A stretch of 64,000 bases of DNA from Chloroflexota bacterium (GTDB taxonomy: Bacteria; Chloroflexota; Anaerolineae; Aggregatilineales; Phototrophicaceae): positions 1 to 64,000 of the forward strand of contig JAPOWK010000159.1 in NCBI GenBank assembly GCA_026707665.1, in the 5' to 3' direction. The notes under the pieces were generated by a model, which was given only the letters and a program-made list of their open reading frames with translations, was not told the origin of the DNA and searched no databases. Shown one piece after another: positions 1-9,021 of this stretch (positions within the stretch are counted from its first letter, which is position 1; each line of letters starts with the position of its first letter). The position numbers were made by a program, and so were the translations under genes.

Positions 1-50
1 GCAATGGGAAGGTGCTAAGTTCGGCAGATAATTCTGGAAGATGAGGGTAA
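1..50 (+). promoter_or_regulatory. SAM-I (S-box) riboswitch, 3' half
   Basis: The first 50 bases carry the 3' core of an S-box: AAGGTGCTAA, then TTCGGCAGA with its partner TCTGG, then AAGATGAGGG. These match the conserved GGUGCcAA and GAaAGAUGAG blocks of SAM-I aptamers. The 5' half lies before the window, so the P1 pairing cannot be checked. It is followed by a terminator at 143-181 and by a cystathionine gamma-synthase gene, as expected for methionine-pathway control by S-adenosylmethionine. A hairpin ACCTGATG (53-60) / CATCAGGT (90-97) lies between and may belong to the expression platform. Confidence 0.8.
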
Positions 51-142
51 ACACCTGATGGTAGCGATGCAAGGACGGCTTGCGGGCGACATCAGGTCAT
101 TCCGTTGACTGTGCCTCAGTCACTTTTTCTTGAAAGTCACGG

Positions 143-181
143 AAGCCCAAACTGGCGTATTCGCTTCGGTTTGGGCTTTTT
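143..181 (+). terminator. Intrinsic terminator of the SAM riboswitch
   Basis: AAGCCCAAAC (143-152) pairs perfectly with GTTTGGGCTT (169-178), extended by GCG/CGC inside the loop, and is followed by a T run. It sits 18 bases before the start of the cystathionine gamma-synthase gene, so it is placed to stop transcription when the aptamer is SAM-bound. A weaker hairpin (TGACTG 106-111 / CAGTCA 117-122 then CTTTTTCTT) precedes it. Confidence 0.75.
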
Positions 182-199
182 GTATGTAAGGACTGGATC

Positions 200-1447
200 A
201 TGACAAGGACAAACAGCAAGGAGAATGGTCAATACAAAGGCGCCAGCACGCGCTCGGTGCATGGCGGCGCGCCGCGTGACAAGGGCTTTCATGCGATGAC
301 GACCCCAATCGTACAGACGGCAACCTACACCTTTGATAGCACCGCTGACGTTATCAAGTTTCTTGACAAGAAGGTCTACGGTGGGGAGCTCGATCGCGAG
401 GAATACGCGCGTTATGGCAATCCTTCCGTCTGGTCGATCGAGCGGCGGATCGCTCATTTGGAAGGCGCGGAGGACGCCGTCGTCTATCCGTCCGGCATGT
501 CGGCGGTGACTTCGTTATTCCTTACCGTGCTGCGGCCCGGGACGCATATCGTGATGACTGACGATTGCTATCGGCGGACGCGGCAATTCTGTGAAACGAC
601 TCTGAAGAAGTTTGGAATTGACACCAGTGTTGTGCCTATGGGTGATAGCGCGGCTCTTGAAGCAGCCATCGTTCCCAAGAAGACGCGTTTCATCTTTACT
701 GAGACGCCGACCAACCCCTATCTGCGCGTGGCCGACCTGCATCATTTGGCGGAACTGGGGGTGCGACATCGCGCGATGACCTTGCTGGATACGACCTTCG
801 CCACGCCGGTGAATCTGCGGCCGCTGGAATTTGGCATCGACTTCGTCATGCATAGCGCGACCAAATACTTCGGCGGCCACAACGATGTGCTGGCGGGCGC
901 CATCGCTGGCGGGGCCGGTCGAATCAAGGCGCTGAAAGACGCGCGCGGGATCATGGGCAACGTCATTGATCCGCATCAAGCCTTCTTGGTGGAGCGCGGT
1001 CTCAAGACGCTGGCTTTGCGCGTTCGGCATCAAAACGAGTCCGCGCTGGATGTTGCGCGATTTCTAGAGAACCATCCCAAGATTGACCGCGTCTATTATC
1101 CCGGTTTGCCTTCTCACCCCGATCACGAATTGGCGCGGGCGCAGATGCGAGGATTTGGCGGCGTCATCAGCTTTGAAGTGGCTGGAGATATAAAGACGAC
1201 AAGCGACTTCATTGACCGGCTGCGCATTCCTTATATCGCGCCTAGCCTGGGCGGGACCGAGAGCCTGATTGAACAGCCGGCTTACTTCAGTTACTACGAT
1301 CTCAGCAGCGAAGAGCGGTTGGCCGTCGGCATTAAGGACAATTTGGTGCGCTTCGCCTTGGGAATAGAAGATGCCGAAGACATCATTGAAGATCTGGAAC
1401 GGTCATTGGAGCAGGTGCCAGCGCGGTCTGCTGTTGGTCAAGTATAA
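200..1447 (+). CDS. metB: Cystathionine gamma-synthase, plant-like (PLP transsulfuration family)
   Basis: This 415-residue cytoplasmic enzyme belongs to the Cys/Met-metabolism PLP family. The PLP lysine is K222 in SATKYFGGHNDVLAG, and the YGNPS and ETPTNPYLR motifs are present. The DCYRRTRQF, VYYPGLPSHPDH, IPYIAPSLGG and DNLVRFALGIED stretches closely resemble cystathionine gamma-synthases of plants, which condense cysteine with O-phosphohomoserine; many other bacteria use acyl-homoserines. The gene lies beside homoserine kinase and threonine synthase, the producer and competing consumer of O-phosphohomoserine, and behind a SAM riboswitch. The activated homoserine used here is an inference; a methionine gamma-lyase or sulfhydrylase role cannot be excluded. 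Confidence 0.82.
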   Translation: MTRTNSKENGQYKGASTRSVHGGAPRDKGFHAMTTPIVQTATYTFDSTADVIKFLDKKVYGGELDREEYARYGNPSVWSIERRIAHLEGAEDAVVYPSGMSAVTSLFLTVLRPGTHIVMTDDCYRRTRQFCETTLKKFGIDTSVVPMGDSAALEAAIVPKKTRFIFTETPTNPYLRVADLHHLAELGVRHRAMTLLDTTFATPVNLRPLEFGIDFVMHSATKYFGGHNDVLAGAIAGGAGRIKALKDARGIMGNVIDPHQAFLVERGLKTLALRVRHQNESALDVARFLENHPKIDRVYYPGLPSHPDHELARAQMRGFGGVISFEVAGDIKTTSDFIDRLRIPYIAPSLGGTESLIEQPAYFSYYDLSSEERLAVGIKDNLVRFALGIEDAEDIIEDLERSLEQVPARSAVGQV

Positions 1448-1455
1448 ACGGACTT

Positions 1456-2745
1456 CTACGGCGCGTCCTCACCCAGTACGCGCAGCAATTCGTCGAAGTT
1501 GTCATCGACTTGCCGCATTCTGTTGGCGTACTTGGGCGAAAGATTCGCCAGTTGATCGGCATGATAACCGATGGTCGCTTCCGGGTCTTTGAGCACGTGC
1601 CCAGTCAAGATGCCGAGCACGGTGTCGCCGCGCTTGATGACGCCACGCTCGACAAGCTTCTTGGTCCCGGCTACTGAACAGGCGGAGGCTGGCTCGCAGC
1701 CGATGCCGACGCCATCAACGATCGCCTTGGCGTCCATTATCTGCTGATCGCTGACTTCTTCAACCACGCCGCTCGTCCACTCCAGGGCGCGAATCGCCTT
1801 CTGGAGATTGACCGGATTGCCGATCTTGATGGCGGTGGCGATGGTCTCCGCTTTCACTGCTTCAAACTGACGGAAGCCGCTGCTGAAGTGCCGATAAAGG
1901 GGATTGGCGCCTTCCGCCTGAATGATCGCCAGGCGTGGCAGCCGGTCGATCAGACCAAGCTCGAGCATTTCCAGCAGTCCTTTGCCGAAGGCGGAACTGT
2001 TTCCCAGATTGCCGCCGGGCACGACGATCCAGTCGGGGACCTGCCAGCGAAGCTGCTGAAGCGCCTCGAACATGATCGATTTCTGGCCTTCCAGGCGGAA
2101 GGGATTGATCGAGTTCAGCAAGTAGATGCCGAGTTCTTCTGAAACCAGCCGCACCAATTCCATATTGCGATCAAAGTCGGCGTCGATCTGCAGGCAGGTC
2201 GCGCCAAAGGCGATGCCCTGCGCTAGTTTGCCCAAGGCAATCTGCTGATTCTGCAAGAAGATAATCCCCTGCATGCCGGCGCGCGCTGCGTAGGAGGCCA
2301 TGGAGGCTGAGGTATTGCCGGTGGATGCGCAGGCGACGCGTTCCATGCCCAGAATTCGCGCTTGGGTGACGCCGGTGGTCATGCCGCGATCTTTGAAGGA
2401 GCCGGTTGGATTTTCACCTTCATGTTTCAGGAAGAGTGTGTTGATGCCAGCGAAAGCGGCGACTCGCGGCAACTCATAGAGATTGGTATTGCCCTCCATG
2501 CGACTGACGATGGAGCGGTCGTCAATGCCGGGATAAACCAGTTCCTTGTAGCGCCAGACACCGCTGTTGTAAGGCTCAGCAAAGGTACCGAGGCGGTCGT
2601 CAAAAGTGTCGGATGAAATCGGCTTGCGCAAGGAGTCAAATTCATGTCGAACGTCCAGCAGGCCGCCGCAGGCTTCACAGGTGTAGATCACGCACTGGAT
2701 TGGGTATTGTTGCGCGCAATTGATACATTGTAGACTGCTTGGCAT
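1456..2745 (-). CDS. thrC: Threonine synthase
   Basis: The enzyme converts O-phosphohomoserine to threonine with PLP. From the chosen ATG at 2745 (preceded by GAGGTG, a good ribosome site) the protein has 429 residues; an upstream in-frame ATG at 2775 lacks such a site. The N-terminus has a zinc-ribbon-like Cys pattern (C7, C10, C23, C26), followed by the fold II PLP domain with Lys118 in NPTGSFKDRG and the phosphate-binding STGNTSAS loop. The gene is convergent with cystathionine gamma-synthase (8 bases apart) and divergent from homoserine kinase (45 bases apart), so the three form a compact branch-point locus. Confidence 0.93.
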   Translation of the reverse strand: MPSSLQCINCAQQYPIQCVIYTCEACGGLLDVRHEFDSLRKPISSDTFDDRLGTFAEPYNSGVWRYKELVYPGIDDRSIVSRMEGNTNLYELPRVAAFAGINTLFLKHEGENPTGSFKDRGMTTGVTQARILGMERVACASTGNTSASMASYAARAGMQGIIFLQNQQIALGKLAQGIAFGATCLQIDADFDRNMELVRLVSEELGIYLLNSINPFRLEGQKSIMFEALQQLRWQVPDWIVVPGGNLGNSSAFGKGLLEMLELGLIDRLPRLAIIQAEGANPLYRHFSSGFRQFEAVKAETIATAIKIGNPVNLQKAIRALEWTSGVVEEVSDQQIMDAKAIVDGVGIGCEPASACSVAGTKKLVERGVIKRGDTVLGILTGHVLKDPEATIGYHADQLANLSPKYANRMRQVDDNFDELLRVLGEDAP

Positions 2746-2790
2746 TGCCTTCACCTCGCGCCGAAATCGCGGCAAGGATAACGACCTTCC

Positions 2791-3732
2791 ATGGCAATTT
2801 CCAGAGCGGAAGCCTTCGCCCCGGCGACAGTCGCCAACTTGGGGGTCGGCTTTGATATCCTCGGGCTGGCGCTGGAAGGCATTGGCGATCGCGCGGTCGT
2901 CGAGTTCCAGGACGATCCCGAGATCGTGATCACGGACATTCAGGGCGATGGCGGTCAGCTTCCGCGCGAGCCGGAGCGCAACGTCGCCTCAGTGTCGGCG
3001 CGCGCTTTCTTGGATCACATCGGCGAGACGCGTGGACTGAGGATCAAGCTGGTCAAAGGACTGCCGCTTTCCAGCGGGCTGGGAAGCAGCGCCGCCAGTG
3101 CCGTTGCCGCGGTGATGGCGCTCAACAAGCTGGTCGGCGAGCCATTCGCGCGCGAGGAACTGCTGCCGTTCAGCCTGGAGGGGGAGGCGCTTGTCAGTGG
3201 CTACCACGCCGACAATGTGGCGCCTTGCTTGCTCGGCGGCATCGTGCTTGTCGCTGGCATCACGGTTGAGGCCATCCGACCACTGCCGGTGCCCGAGAAT
3301 TTGCATCTGGCGCTGGTCACGCCTGACTTTCCCGTGCCGACCAATGAAGCGCGGGCGATACTGCCTTCTGAGGTTTCGCTGAAGACTTTAATTCACCAAA
3401 CCGGCAAGGTCGCACAATTGGTTGATGCGCTGCATCGAGGCGATCTTGAGGCGCTCGGCGCCGCCATGGAAGGCGATACGGTGGTGGAACCGGCGCGCGC
3501 CTGTTTAGTGCCCCATCTAGCACAGGTGCGTGCCGCGGCAAAGCGGGCGGGCGCGATCGCAATATTCATCGGTGGCGCCGGTCCGACGCTCTGCGCCTTA
3601 TGCGATAGCGCGCGGACGGTGCAGCGCGTCGCCGAAGAAATGAGGCGAGTCTACTGCGGTGCGGAAATGAAAAGCATCGCGAGGCATACAGTGGTGAATC
3701 ATGTCGGCGCGAAAGCAATCGCGCTGGAATGA
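2791..3732 (+). CDS. thrB: Homoserine kinase (GHMP family)
   Basis: This 313-residue GHMP kinase phosphorylates homoserine to O-phosphohomoserine. It shows the N-terminal APATVANLGVGFD substrate segment, the ATP-binding motif PLSSGLGSSAASAVAA near residues 92-107, and the C-terminal IFIGGAGPTLCAL glycine motif typical of homoserine kinases. It starts at ATG 2791 with AAGGA 12 bases upstream. It is transcribed divergently from threonine synthase across 45 bases, so both promoters must share that short region. Its product feeds threonine synthase and probably also the neighbouring plant-like cystathionine gamma-synthase. Confidence 0.93.
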   Translation: MAISRAEAFAPATVANLGVGFDILGLALEGIGDRAVVEFQDDPEIVITDIQGDGGQLPREPERNVASVSARAFLDHIGETRGLRIKLVKGLPLSSGLGSSAASAVAAVMALNKLVGEPFAREELLPFSLEGEALVSGYHADNVAPCLLGGIVLVAGITVEAIRPLPVPENLHLALVTPDFPVPTNEARAILPSEVSLKTLIHQTGKVAQLVDALHRGDLEALGAAMEGDTVVEPARACLVPHLAQVRAAAKRAGAIAIFIGGAGPTLCALCDSARTVQRVAEEMRRVYCGAEMKSIARHTVVNHVGAKAIALE

Positions 3733-3760
3733 ACCAGGCGCAAAGGAGATTGTGAAATTC

Positions 3761-3789
3761 TTGACAATCTCTCCGCGCGAACCTATACT
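3761..3789 (+). promoter_or_regulatory. Sigma-70-type promoter of the iscX-nuo operon
   Basis: A perfect TTGACA (3761-3766) is separated by 17 bases from TATACT (3784-3789). This is the best-matching promoter in the first 10 kb and lies about 110 bases before iscX. The stretch between the promoter and 3897 has no convincing gene. Confidence 0.8.
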
Positions 3790-3896
3790 TACAGCGTTGC
3801 AGTATAACCAAGCGCAAGTTGCAAAGATGCGACGGTTAATCGATTCGTGCGACGCAGATAAGAGCGCTCAGTCGATGGAATGATTACGCTGAGGCT

Positions 3897-4109
3897 ATGA
3901 CGGACCAGCATCTGTATTGGGACTCAGATTACGAAATAGTCTTGGCGTTGATGGAAACGTATCCGAATGCTGAATTGGAAGACATCGGCCTGGACGAATT
4001 GACCCAGCGGATAACTGCTCTTCCGGGCTTCGCCGATGATCCGACGCTGGTGAACGATGCTATACTCAAGGCGATATTGCGAGACTGGTATGAGGAGATC
4101 AGCGCCTAA
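3897..4109 (+). CDS. iscX: IscX-like Fe-S assembly adaptor
   Basis: This 70-residue acidic protein matches the IscX family in length and pattern: a W-D-S start (YWDSDYEIVLAL), a YPN..LE turn, the central LPGFADDP segment and the C-terminal AILKAILRDWYEEIS helix. IscX binds the IscS desulfurase and iron in other bacteria and modulates Fe-S cluster assembly. It is the first gene of the operon and its stop codon TAA directly abuts the ATG of nuoB, suggesting that cluster supply is coupled to production of Fe-S-rich complex I subunits. GAGG lies only two bases before the ATG, an unusually short spacing. Confidence 0.8.
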   Translation: MTDQHLYWDSDYEIVLALMETYPNAELEDIGLDELTQRITALPGFADDPTLVNDAILKAILRDWYEEISA

Positions 4110-4994
4110 ATGGATCTGAATCTACAAGAGTTAAACCAGACCGAGTTTCCGGTCCCCGCGGAACTGGAGAATAATATCGCCATCACCAGCCTCAGCCAGC
4201 TTTACAACTGGGGGAGGCGCAATTCGATGTGGCCAATGCTTTTTGGCTTGGCTTGCTGCGCGATTGAGATGATCGCCACCGCCGCCTCGCGCTTTGATTT
4301 CTCGCGCTTTGGATTCGAAGTGATGCGGGCGACGCCGCGCCAAGCCGATCTGATGATTGTCTCCGGGACGGTGACCAAGAAGATGGTCGTGCCGATCGTG
4401 CGGTTGTATAACCAGATGCCGGAACCCAAGTACGTCTTGGCGATGGGCGCCTGCGCAAGCGGCGGCGGACCTTTCAAAGAGGGCTATAATGTGGTTTCGG
4501 GCATGGACAAATACTTGCCGGTGGATGTCTACGTGCCCGGCTGCCCACCAACACCGCAAGCGCTGCTTTACGGCATGATCGCTTTGCAGCGCAAGATAGA
4601 CGGCCAGAGTATCGCCAATGGCGACGATGTGCCCTGGTATGGCGTTTCCAGCGCCGAGCCGACCCCGGTGCCGGTTTTGGGTCCGGATATTATTGATCCA
4701 CGCCAAATGGATATGATTCGGCGGCAGGCGGAAACGGCGGCGGCAGATATGCCGAGCCTCGGCGTTCGCGAGTTGCCGGCGGCGACACAGCTGGTGGCGG
4801 CCAAAGTCGCGGCTGATACGACTACCGTAGCCGATGCGACTCCCATTTCCGAAGACGCGCTGAGTTTTGTCTTGCCATCCGGCGGCGCGCCCTGGGCTGA
4901 AGCGGAGGATATCCGTGAGAAGCGGCGTCTTCGCGCCCTGGCTCGAAAAGCGCTGCGAGCTTCGCGCCGCGCCGCGGTAGCGGAAGAGGAATAG
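4110..4994 (+). CDS. nuoB: NADH-quinone oxidoreductase subunit B with C-terminal extension
   Basis: NuoB carries cluster N2, the last Fe-S centre before quinone. The ligands are visible as C49, C50 (LACC), C115 (GACASGG) and C145 (VPGCPP). The conserved domain ends near residue 175, the usual size of the subunit, but the protein continues to 294 residues with an Ala/Thr-rich linker and a basic helical tail beginning at GGAPW near residue 258. That tail resembles the tail of NuoI encoded two genes downstream. The gene starts directly after the iscX stop and ends 6 bases before nuoCD. Confidence 0.95.
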   Translation: MDLNLQELNQTEFPVPAELENNIAITSLSQLYNWGRRNSMWPMLFGLACCAIEMIATAASRFDFSRFGFEVMRATPRQADLMIVSGTVTKKMVVPIVRLYNQMPEPKYVLAMGACASGGGPFKEGYNVVSGMDKYLPVDVYVPGCPPTPQALLYGMIALQRKIDGQSIANGDDVPWYGVSSAEPTPVPVLGPDIIDPRQMDMIRRQAETAAADMPSLGVRELPAATQLVAAKVAADTTTVADATPISEDALSFVLPSGGAPWAEAEDIREKRRLRALARKALRASRRAAVAEEE

Positions 4995-5000
4995 ACTCAG

Positions 5001-6881
5001 ATGGACCAACCGGGATTGGCGCCCGAGAAACAGCTGGACGCGACTACGGTCGAAGAAGCCATCGCCTATCTGCGAAATGAGTATGCCGACGCGGTCACGC
5101 TGGACGATCGCGAGGGCTACGGCGGCGTAATCATAGAAAGCAAGCGACTGGTTGAAGTGGCGCGTGCCATTCGTGACGGCCTCGGTTTCGATTATCTGTC
5201 GAGCGCGACCGCTGTTGATTACCTTGGCGCCGGCGATCACCTGGAAATGGTCTATCACGCTTATCGGACCAGCGGAGGCGGGGCGCTCGTCTTCAAGGCG
5301 CAGACGGATCGCGAGCGGGCCGAGATCCCGTCATTGGTTTCAGTATGGCGCGGCGCCGACTTCCAGGAACGCGAAGCTTGGGACCTCATGGGCATCCGTT
5401 TCATGGGCCATCCGAATCTCAAGCGAATTCTAATGTGGGAAGGTTTTCACGGCCATCCTTTACGCAAAGACTGGCGCGAAGCCTATTACGAAGAAGATCA
5501 GAAGCCCTTTGACAATCGCTGGCCCGGCGGCCAGGTTTACCGCGTAGAAGAAAGAAATGTCTTCGGCAAGAATGTAACTTATCCGCCGGATATTGATCTC
5601 GGGCGTTTGATGGACAATTCCGAGACGGCGGTGTATCAGTCACTCGGCTTGGGCGTTGATGTCGAGCGAATCATGGACAAAGACGGCTTCGAGACGAATG
5701 AACTGGTCGTCAATATGGGTCCACATCATCCCAGCACGCACGGCGTGTTTCGCATGGTGCTGACGGTGGATGGCGAGACAGTGACCTCGCTTGAACCGGT
5801 GATGGGTTATTTGCATCGCAATCACGAGAAGATTGGCGAACGCAACACTTATCTGCACAACATCCCCTTCACCGACCGCCTGGATTACATCTCCAGCATG
5901 GGCAACAATCATGGCTATGTACTGGCGGTCGAGCAGTTGATGAGCCTGGGCCGTAAGTACAACCCGCCGACCTATCGCTGCGAGGCGCTGCGGGTCATGA
6001 TGGTGGAGCTTAGCCGCATCGTGAATCACCTTTGGGCGATCGGCTTCTGGCTGAACGACATCGGCGCGTTTTTCACGCCTGTGCTGTATTTTGTGCAAGA
6101 ACGCGAGCGCATCCTCGATTTCTTTGAGGCGGTCGCCGGCAGCCGCATGATGTGCAACTACATGCGTTTCGGCGGTTTGTTTGGCGATCTGCCTGAACGC
6201 CTCAAGAGCGTCAGCAATCTGACCAATGATCGGGTGCGTGACTACAATACGATGCAGTTTCTGACCGAGATGATCAATGAACGCATTCCGCGCACGATCG
6301 ATGAGCTGGAACGCTTGCTGACGCAGAATGAAATCCTGATTGAGCGTTCGGTGGGCGTCGGTGTATTGACGCGCGAGGACGCGATCAATTACAGCGCCGC
6401 CGGTCCGCTCTTGCGCGGTAGTGGCGTGGCTTACGATATTCGACGAGCCGACCCCTACAGCATTTATCCCGAGCTCGATTTCGATGTCGCGGTCGAAGAC
6501 GAAGGCGATATGTACGCCCGCTATCGGGTGCGCGTTTCGGAACTGCGCGAGAGCGTGCGCATCTTAAAGCAGATTCTGCCGCGTCTCGAAGCGACCGCGG
6601 GAGAGTCGATCTGGGCTGATGGCAAACCGGGCGCCTATGCGCCGCGCGTGCCTCATGGCGAAGCCTACGGGCGCGTGGAAAACGGCAAAGGAGAGCTGGG
6701 CTATTATGTCGTATCGGCCGGCGGCCGAGGCGGATCAGCCAATCCCTGGCGTTATCACGTGCGGGCGCCCAGTTTTATCAATCTTACGCCAATGGGCATT
6801 ATGAGTCGGGGATATAAAGTGGCCGATATCGTCGGCATTCTTGGCAGCATCGATATCGTGTTAGGTGAGACTGACCGCTAG
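5001..6881 (+). CDS. nuoCD: Fused NADH-quinone oxidoreductase subunits C and D
   Basis: This 626-residue protein joins the 30-kDa NuoC domain (about residues 15-200, with [10 protein letters not shown] and GHPLRKDW) to the 49-kDa NuoD domain (about residues 230-626, with [12 protein letters not shown], the [10 protein letters not shown] loop and FGGLFGDLP). NuoD forms the quinone-binding pocket with NuoB. NuoC/NuoD fusions are known in several bacterial groups. It lies between nuoB and nuoI in one operon. No NuoE, F, G or membrane-arm genes occur in the window. Confidence 0.95.
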   Translation: MDQPGLAPEKQLDATTVEEAIAYLRNEYADAVTLDDREGYGGVIIESKRLVEVARAIRDGLGFDYLSSATAVDYLGAGDHLEMVYHAYRTSGGGALVFKAQTDRERAEIPSLVSVWRGADFQEREAWDLMGIRFMGHPNLKRILMWEGFHGHPLRKDWREAYYEEDQKPFDNRWPGGQVYRVEERNVFGKNVTYPPDIDLGRLMDNSETAVYQSLGLGVDVERIMDKDGFETNELVVNMGPHHPSTHGVFRMVLTVDGETVTSLEPVMGYLHRNHEKIGERNTYLHNIPFTDRLDYISSMGNNHGYVLAVEQLMSLGRKYNPPTYRCEALRVMMVELSRIVNHLWAIGFWLNDIGAFFTPVLYFVQERERILDFFEAVAGSRMMCNYMRFGGLFGDLPERLKSVSNLTNDRVRDYNTMQFLTEMINERIPRTIDELERLLTQNEILIERSVGVGVLTREDAINYSAAGPLLRGSGVAYDIRRADPYSIYPELDFDVAVEDEGDMYARYRVRVSELRESVRILKQILPRLEATAGESIWADGKPGAYAPRVPHGEAYGRVENGKGELGYYVVSAGGRGGSANPWRYHVRAPSFINLTPMGIMSRGYKVADIVGILGSIDIVLGETDR

Positions 6882-6949
6882 TTTTCTCGTTCGCGGGGAC
6901 GAGCATCCGCGGCGGACAGGAACGGGGCTGAGTCTGACAGGGAGACACC

Positions 6950-7789
6950 ATGTACGGAACTGGATTGGCAAAGGGTTTGTTGCTGACCTTGCGGCACTTT
7001 GTTGATTCCTATGTGGACGACATTCGTTACGGCTTCCGCAAGTATCATCACTCGACCGACAATTTCGCCATCCGCCAAGGTACTAAGACCAAGGGCGTGA
7101 TCACGGTTCAGTATCCTGACGAGAAGGTGGCGGTGCCGGAGCGATTTCGTTTCGTTCCCTTTCTCATCGTTGAAGACGAGGATCATCCGACGCGCAGCGG
7201 CAAGGACTGGTGCACGAGTTGCGGCATCTGCGCCAAGGTCTGCCCGCCGCAGTGCATCTGGATCGTGCGCGGCAACGATCCCAATACCGGTCGTCCGGTG
7301 CCCGAGCCGGAGGCTTTCTTCATCGACATTGACATCTGTATGAACTGCGGCTTCTGCGCTGAGTATTGCCCGTTTGACGCGATCAAGATGGACCACGATT
7401 ACGAACTCGCGAGTTATGACCGCACCACGCATCACATTCACGACAAGGAACGCTTGTCCAAGCCGAATTCCTATTGGCGCAGCATCGCTCCGACTCGCGC
7501 CTACGAAGAAATGCTTGTACGTGGCACTTGGGAGCATATAGACGTCGCGAAAGAAGCGCGCCGGGGCGCCGCTCGCTCTCGCCCAGCCGCTCCACCACCT
7601 GCGCCGCAGGCCGAAGATGCCGCGACCGCGGTGGCAAGTGAAGTTGCTTCGCCGGCGGAAGCCAGCGCGGCGCCCGCGCCGACTGCTGAGGGCGCCACTC
7701 CCTGGACGGAAGACGATGCCAAGCGCGAAGAACGCCGGCGCAAGGCGCTGGAGCGCAAAGCCAGACGCGCCGCCAAGCGCGGTCAATAG
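6950..7789 (+). CDS. nuoI: NADH-quinone oxidoreductase subunit I with C-terminal tail
   Basis: NuoI holds the two 4Fe-4S clusters N6a and N6b. The ligands are C88, C91, C94 and C98, and C130, C133, C136 and C140, with the usual CP ends. The start ATG has GGGAGA upstream. Most NuoI proteins end soon after the second cluster domain; this one runs to 279 residues. The extra part (from about residue 200) is an Ala/Pro-rich linker followed by a charged helix beginning GATPWTED that parallels the tail of NuoB. It is the last gene of the cluster and is followed by a terminator. Confidence 0.94.
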   Translation: MYGTGLAKGLLLTLRHFVDSYVDDIRYGFRKYHHSTDNFAIRQGTKTKGVITVQYPDEKVAVPERFRFVPFLIVEDEDHPTRSGKDWCTSCGICAKVCPPQCIWIVRGNDPNTGRPVPEPEAFFIDIDICMNCGFCAEYCPFDAIKMDHDYELASYDRTTHHIHDKERLSKPNSYWRSIAPTRAYEEMLVRGTWEHIDVAKEARRGAARSRPAAPPPAPQAEDAATAVASEVASPAEASAAPAPTAEGATPWTEDDAKREERRRKALERKARRAAKRGQ

Positions 7790-7817
7790 CGACCTGAATA
7801 TGTGACTTGATGACGCT

Positions 7818-7848
7818 CGGCAGGTCCCGCCGGGCTGTCGTTTTTCTT
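7818..7848 (+). terminator. Terminator of the nuo operon
   Basis: CGGCAG (7818-7823) pairs with CTGTCG (7835-7840), with an inner CCC/GGG pairing, followed by TTTTTCTTT. It lies 28 bases after the nuoI stop. Confidence 0.65.
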
Positions 7849-7955
7849 TGGCGCATCCGACGACTGCGTTTTCATGATGTTTCGTCTTGGACGTTCACGC
7901 TGTATCGATCAATGGTATAGTTGAGTAGCTTGCATCAGGAGTATCGAGGCGGGAC

Positions 7956-9008
7956 ATGGCGAACATTGGCGAACAAGTGATGGCGGCGTTGAGTACGGTC
8001 ATCGAACCCGAGCTCAACCGAGATATCGTCTCGCTCAATATGGTGCGCGATCTCGACGTGGCCGATGGTATCGCGGAATTCACCATCGTGTTGACAACCC
8101 CCGCTTGTCCCTTGAAGGACGTGTTCGTCGAGCGGTGCAATGCCGCTGTGATCGGCAAGGTCGCAGGAATCGAATCGTTGCGAATCCGGTGGGATGCGCA
8201 GGTGCCGACGGACCGCCGAATCCATGGCCGACTGGATGTGCCGATGAATAGCATCGTTGCAATCGGCAGTGGCAAGGGTGGGGTAGGCAAGAGCACGGTG
8301 GCGACCAACCTGGCTGTTAGCCTGGCTGACGCCGGCGCCGCAGTCGGCTTGATGGATGCGGATATTCTCAATCCCAACATCCCGCAGATGTTCGGCCTGG
8401 GCAGCGGACGCCCCAAGGTCCTCAACGACAAGATGCAGCCGCTCGAAGTTTTTGGCGTCAAGCTAATCAGCACCGGTTTCCTCACGACCCCGGACAAGCC
8501 CATGATCATGCGTGGACCGATGCTGCACAACGCAATCCGGCAGTTTTTCACCGATGTGGAGTGGGGCCGCCTCGATTACATGATCGTTGATCTGCCGCCG
8601 GGCACGGGAGACGCGCCTCTGTCGCTGGCGCAATCCTTCCCGTTGACCGGCAGCATCATTGTTACGCAGCCGCAGGATGTCGCTGTCGCCGATGCGATTC
8701 GCGCAGCCGCGATGTTTGAGCAGCTAAAGGTACCCCTGCTGGGCGTGGTCGAAAATATGTCAGGTGAATTCTTCGGCAGCGGTGGCGGGGAGAAGTTCGC
8801 CGAAAGCCGGGAATTGCCCTTCCTGGGGCGGATTCCCTTGTCAGCCAGTGTGCGCGAAGGCGGAGACTATGGTCGTCCCATAGTCATTTACGACGCCGAG
8901 TCCGCAGCGGGGCGCGCCTTTCGCCGGCTGTCCGAACAAGTGGCGGCCCGAATCAGCGTAGCCATGCTCCAAGGCGCCGACGTTATACCGATTAACATCG
9001 TCGGCTAA
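7956..9008 (+). CDS. Mrp/ApbC-family P-loop ATPase with MIP18 domain, no CxxC
   Basis: The protein (350 residues) has an N-terminal MIP18/DUF59 domain (about residues 5-85) and a ParA-like ATPase domain with the deviant Walker A GSGKGGVGKST and the DLPPGTGD switch region. Such proteins are Fe-S cluster carriers or scaffolds in other bacteria. The segment after VENMS, where many family members have a CxxC that bridges a cluster between two subunits, here reads GEFFGSGGGEKF and has no cysteine. Its position after the complex I genes fits an Fe-S role, but the cluster-transfer mechanism must differ from the CxxC type. Confidence 0.85.
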   Translation: MANIGEQVMAALSTVIEPELNRDIVSLNMVRDLDVADGIAEFTIVLTTPACPLKDVFVERCNAAVIGKVAGIESLRIRWDAQVPTDRRIHGRLDVPMNSIVAIGSGKGGVGKSTVATNLAVSLADAGAAVGLMDADILNPNIPQMFGLGSGRPKVLNDKMQPLEVFGVKLISTGFLTTPDKPMIMRGPMLHNAIRQFFTDVEWGRLDYMIVDLPPGTGDAPLSLAQSFPLTGSIIVTQPQDVAVADAIRAAAMFEQLKVPLLGVVENMSGEFFGSGGGEKFAESRELPFLGRIPLSASVREGGDYGRPIVIYDAESAAGRAFRRLSEQVAARISVAMLQGADVIPINIVG

Positions 9009-9021
9009 GTCTAGGACGCGC

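Noticed and set aside
59..109. Leader peptide of 16 codons (MVAMQGRLAGDIRSFR) between riboswitch and terminator
   Set aside because: No run of methionine or cysteine codons and no strong ribosome site; probably chance within the leader.
3701..3883. 60-codon plus-strand frame after homoserine kinase
   Set aside because: It overlaps the end of thrB and the TTGACA/TATACT promoter and lacks a ribosome site.
4131..5258. 375-residue minus-strand frame over nuoB and the start of nuoCD
   Set aside because: It is the reverse frame of clear complex I genes and has no recognisable domain.
6878..7786. 302-residue minus-strand frame over nuoI
   Set aside because: Antisense of a gene with intact Fe-S motifs; no ribosome site or domain.
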